This document shows positions 63,476 through 64,000 of a stretch of 64,000 bases of DNA, piece after piece. Both the position numbers and the translations under genes were made by a program. Origin of the DNA: Seminavis robusta (lineage: Eukaryota > Bacillariophyta > Bacillariophyceae > Naviculales > Naviculaceae); the NCBI GenBank assembly GCA_903772945.1, contig CAICTM010000317.1, positions 1 through 64,000 on the forward strand, given 5' to 3'. The number at the start of each line of letters is the position of its first letter. Positions within the stretch are counted from its first letter, which is position 1. The notes beneath the pieces were generated by a model that did no database searches, was not told where the DNA came from, and saw nothing but the letters and a program-made list of their open reading frames with translations.

Positions 63476-64000
63476 ATGATTGACCAGGACGTGGAATATA
63501 CGTTCCATTGCTACGATCATTGTCCGTTTGGCAATCGGGTAGCCTTCTTGATGGACCACTTTGGGATCAAGTACAAGAAGGTAGTTTATGGTTATGGCTC
63601 TGGTGCTCTTCCAAAAGAATGCGAAGGAGAAGGCTATGATGGCGACCTAAATCCAAGGAAGCTGACGGGGAAGAAGCAACTACCAGTTCTCGAAGGACCT
63701 GGTGTCCCGTGTGCTCCTGGAGCTGTTGGGATGCCTGAATCTCTCGAGATTTGTTCCTTTCTCATCGGACGCCATCAACTGGTGGTACCCTGTGCCACGG
63801 GACGAGCTGATGTAAAGGAACTGACAGACTATCTTCTGGACAAAAAGGTGATGAACCCATTGACGCTCGTAAAATTGACGAAGATGCCAGTTGCGGACTG
63901 GGCTGACAAGAGGGACGTATCCTACCACGTGTGGAAGCACAAGAAAAAGGGAGATATCCTTTCTTACGAGAACGATGAGGATGCTGCTGCTATCAAGACA
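63476..64000 (+). CDS. Glutaredoxin-2-like protein, 5' part only
   Basis: The frame opens at ATGATTGACCAGGAC and stays open to the window end (175 codons). The N-terminus is a thioredoxin-fold glutaredoxin-2/GST-like domain: YTFHCYDHCPFGNRVAF, then KKQLPVLEG and MPESLEICSFL. LPVLE supplies the cis-proline and MPESLEI contacts the glutathione gamma-glutamyl group. Glutaredoxin 2 of bacteria has CPYC or CPFC. Here it is CPFG, so only Cys16 of the active-site pair remains and a dithiol mechanism is unlikely. The start of an all-helical C-terminal domain is visible (DVKELTDYLLDKK). No transit peptide is seen from this ATG. A longer upstream start is possible. Confidence 0.78.
   Translation, partial: MIDQDVEYTFHCYDHCPFGNRVAFLMDHFGIKYKKVVYGYGSGALPKECEGEGYDGDLNPRKLTGKKQLPVLEGPGVPCAPGAVGMPESLEICSFLIGRHQLVVPCATGRADVKELTDYLLDKKVMNPLTLVKLTKMPVADWADKRDVSYHVWKHKKKGDILSYENDEDAAAIKT

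Overview
The window looks like nuclear DNA of a photosynthetic stramenopile, most likely a pennate diatom (inferred; Seminavis-like genomes are my best guess, not proven). Supporting signs: genes with few, short GT-AG introns (about 45-180 bp); plastid-type leaders ending in an ASAF-like motif (the DUF760 protein and the PPDK regulatory protein); a membrane LRR protein; tandem DUF6174; and intergenic DNA full of CTAGCTAG and GGTACCGGTACC-like palindromes. There are no bacterial-style operons; genes lie on both strands with their own flanks.

Layout. 1-1180: minus-strand LTR retroelement whose LTR abuts a cysteine-synthase C-terminal fragment. 2001-5287: DUF4336-like protein and a two-exon plastid DUF760 protein. 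5288-10193: mostly gene-poor, one doubtful basic ORF. 10194-23533: 1140-residue ankyrin protein, membrane alpha/beta-hydrolase, secreted Cys-rich protein, six-exon Patched/NPC1-like sterol-sensing-domain permease. 26210-31760: transmembrane RING-H2 protein, converging on a three-exon LRR membrane protein with a histidine-rich insertion. 32880-36907: candidate Tc1/mariner-IS630-like element with a 942-residue DDD transposase. 37670-39460: Crinkler-type P-loop NTPase plus nuclease-like gene with a reading-frame problem. 41166-52700: the gene-dense core with cyclophilin, secreted tandem DUF6174 protein, PPDK regulatory protein, HIRAN protein, Ras-like GTPase, vWA protein, and a transmembrane EF-hand/Hint protein.

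53528-62935 is almost wholly repetitive: a decayed kinase-like gene, a second copy of the LTR, and at least five unrelated terminal-inverted-repeat elements side by side. The largest (59325-62935) carries a decayed DDE_4/Harbinger-like transposase and two further ORFs of unknown function. The window closes with the start of a glutaredoxin-2-like gene (63476 onward) whose active site reads CPFG.

Two tight divergent pairs probably share promoters: PPDK regulatory protein/HIRAN protein (45215-45461) and GTPase/vWA protein (48544-48871). All splice models were made by eye from GT-AG sites and phase; no transcript evidence or database search was available.
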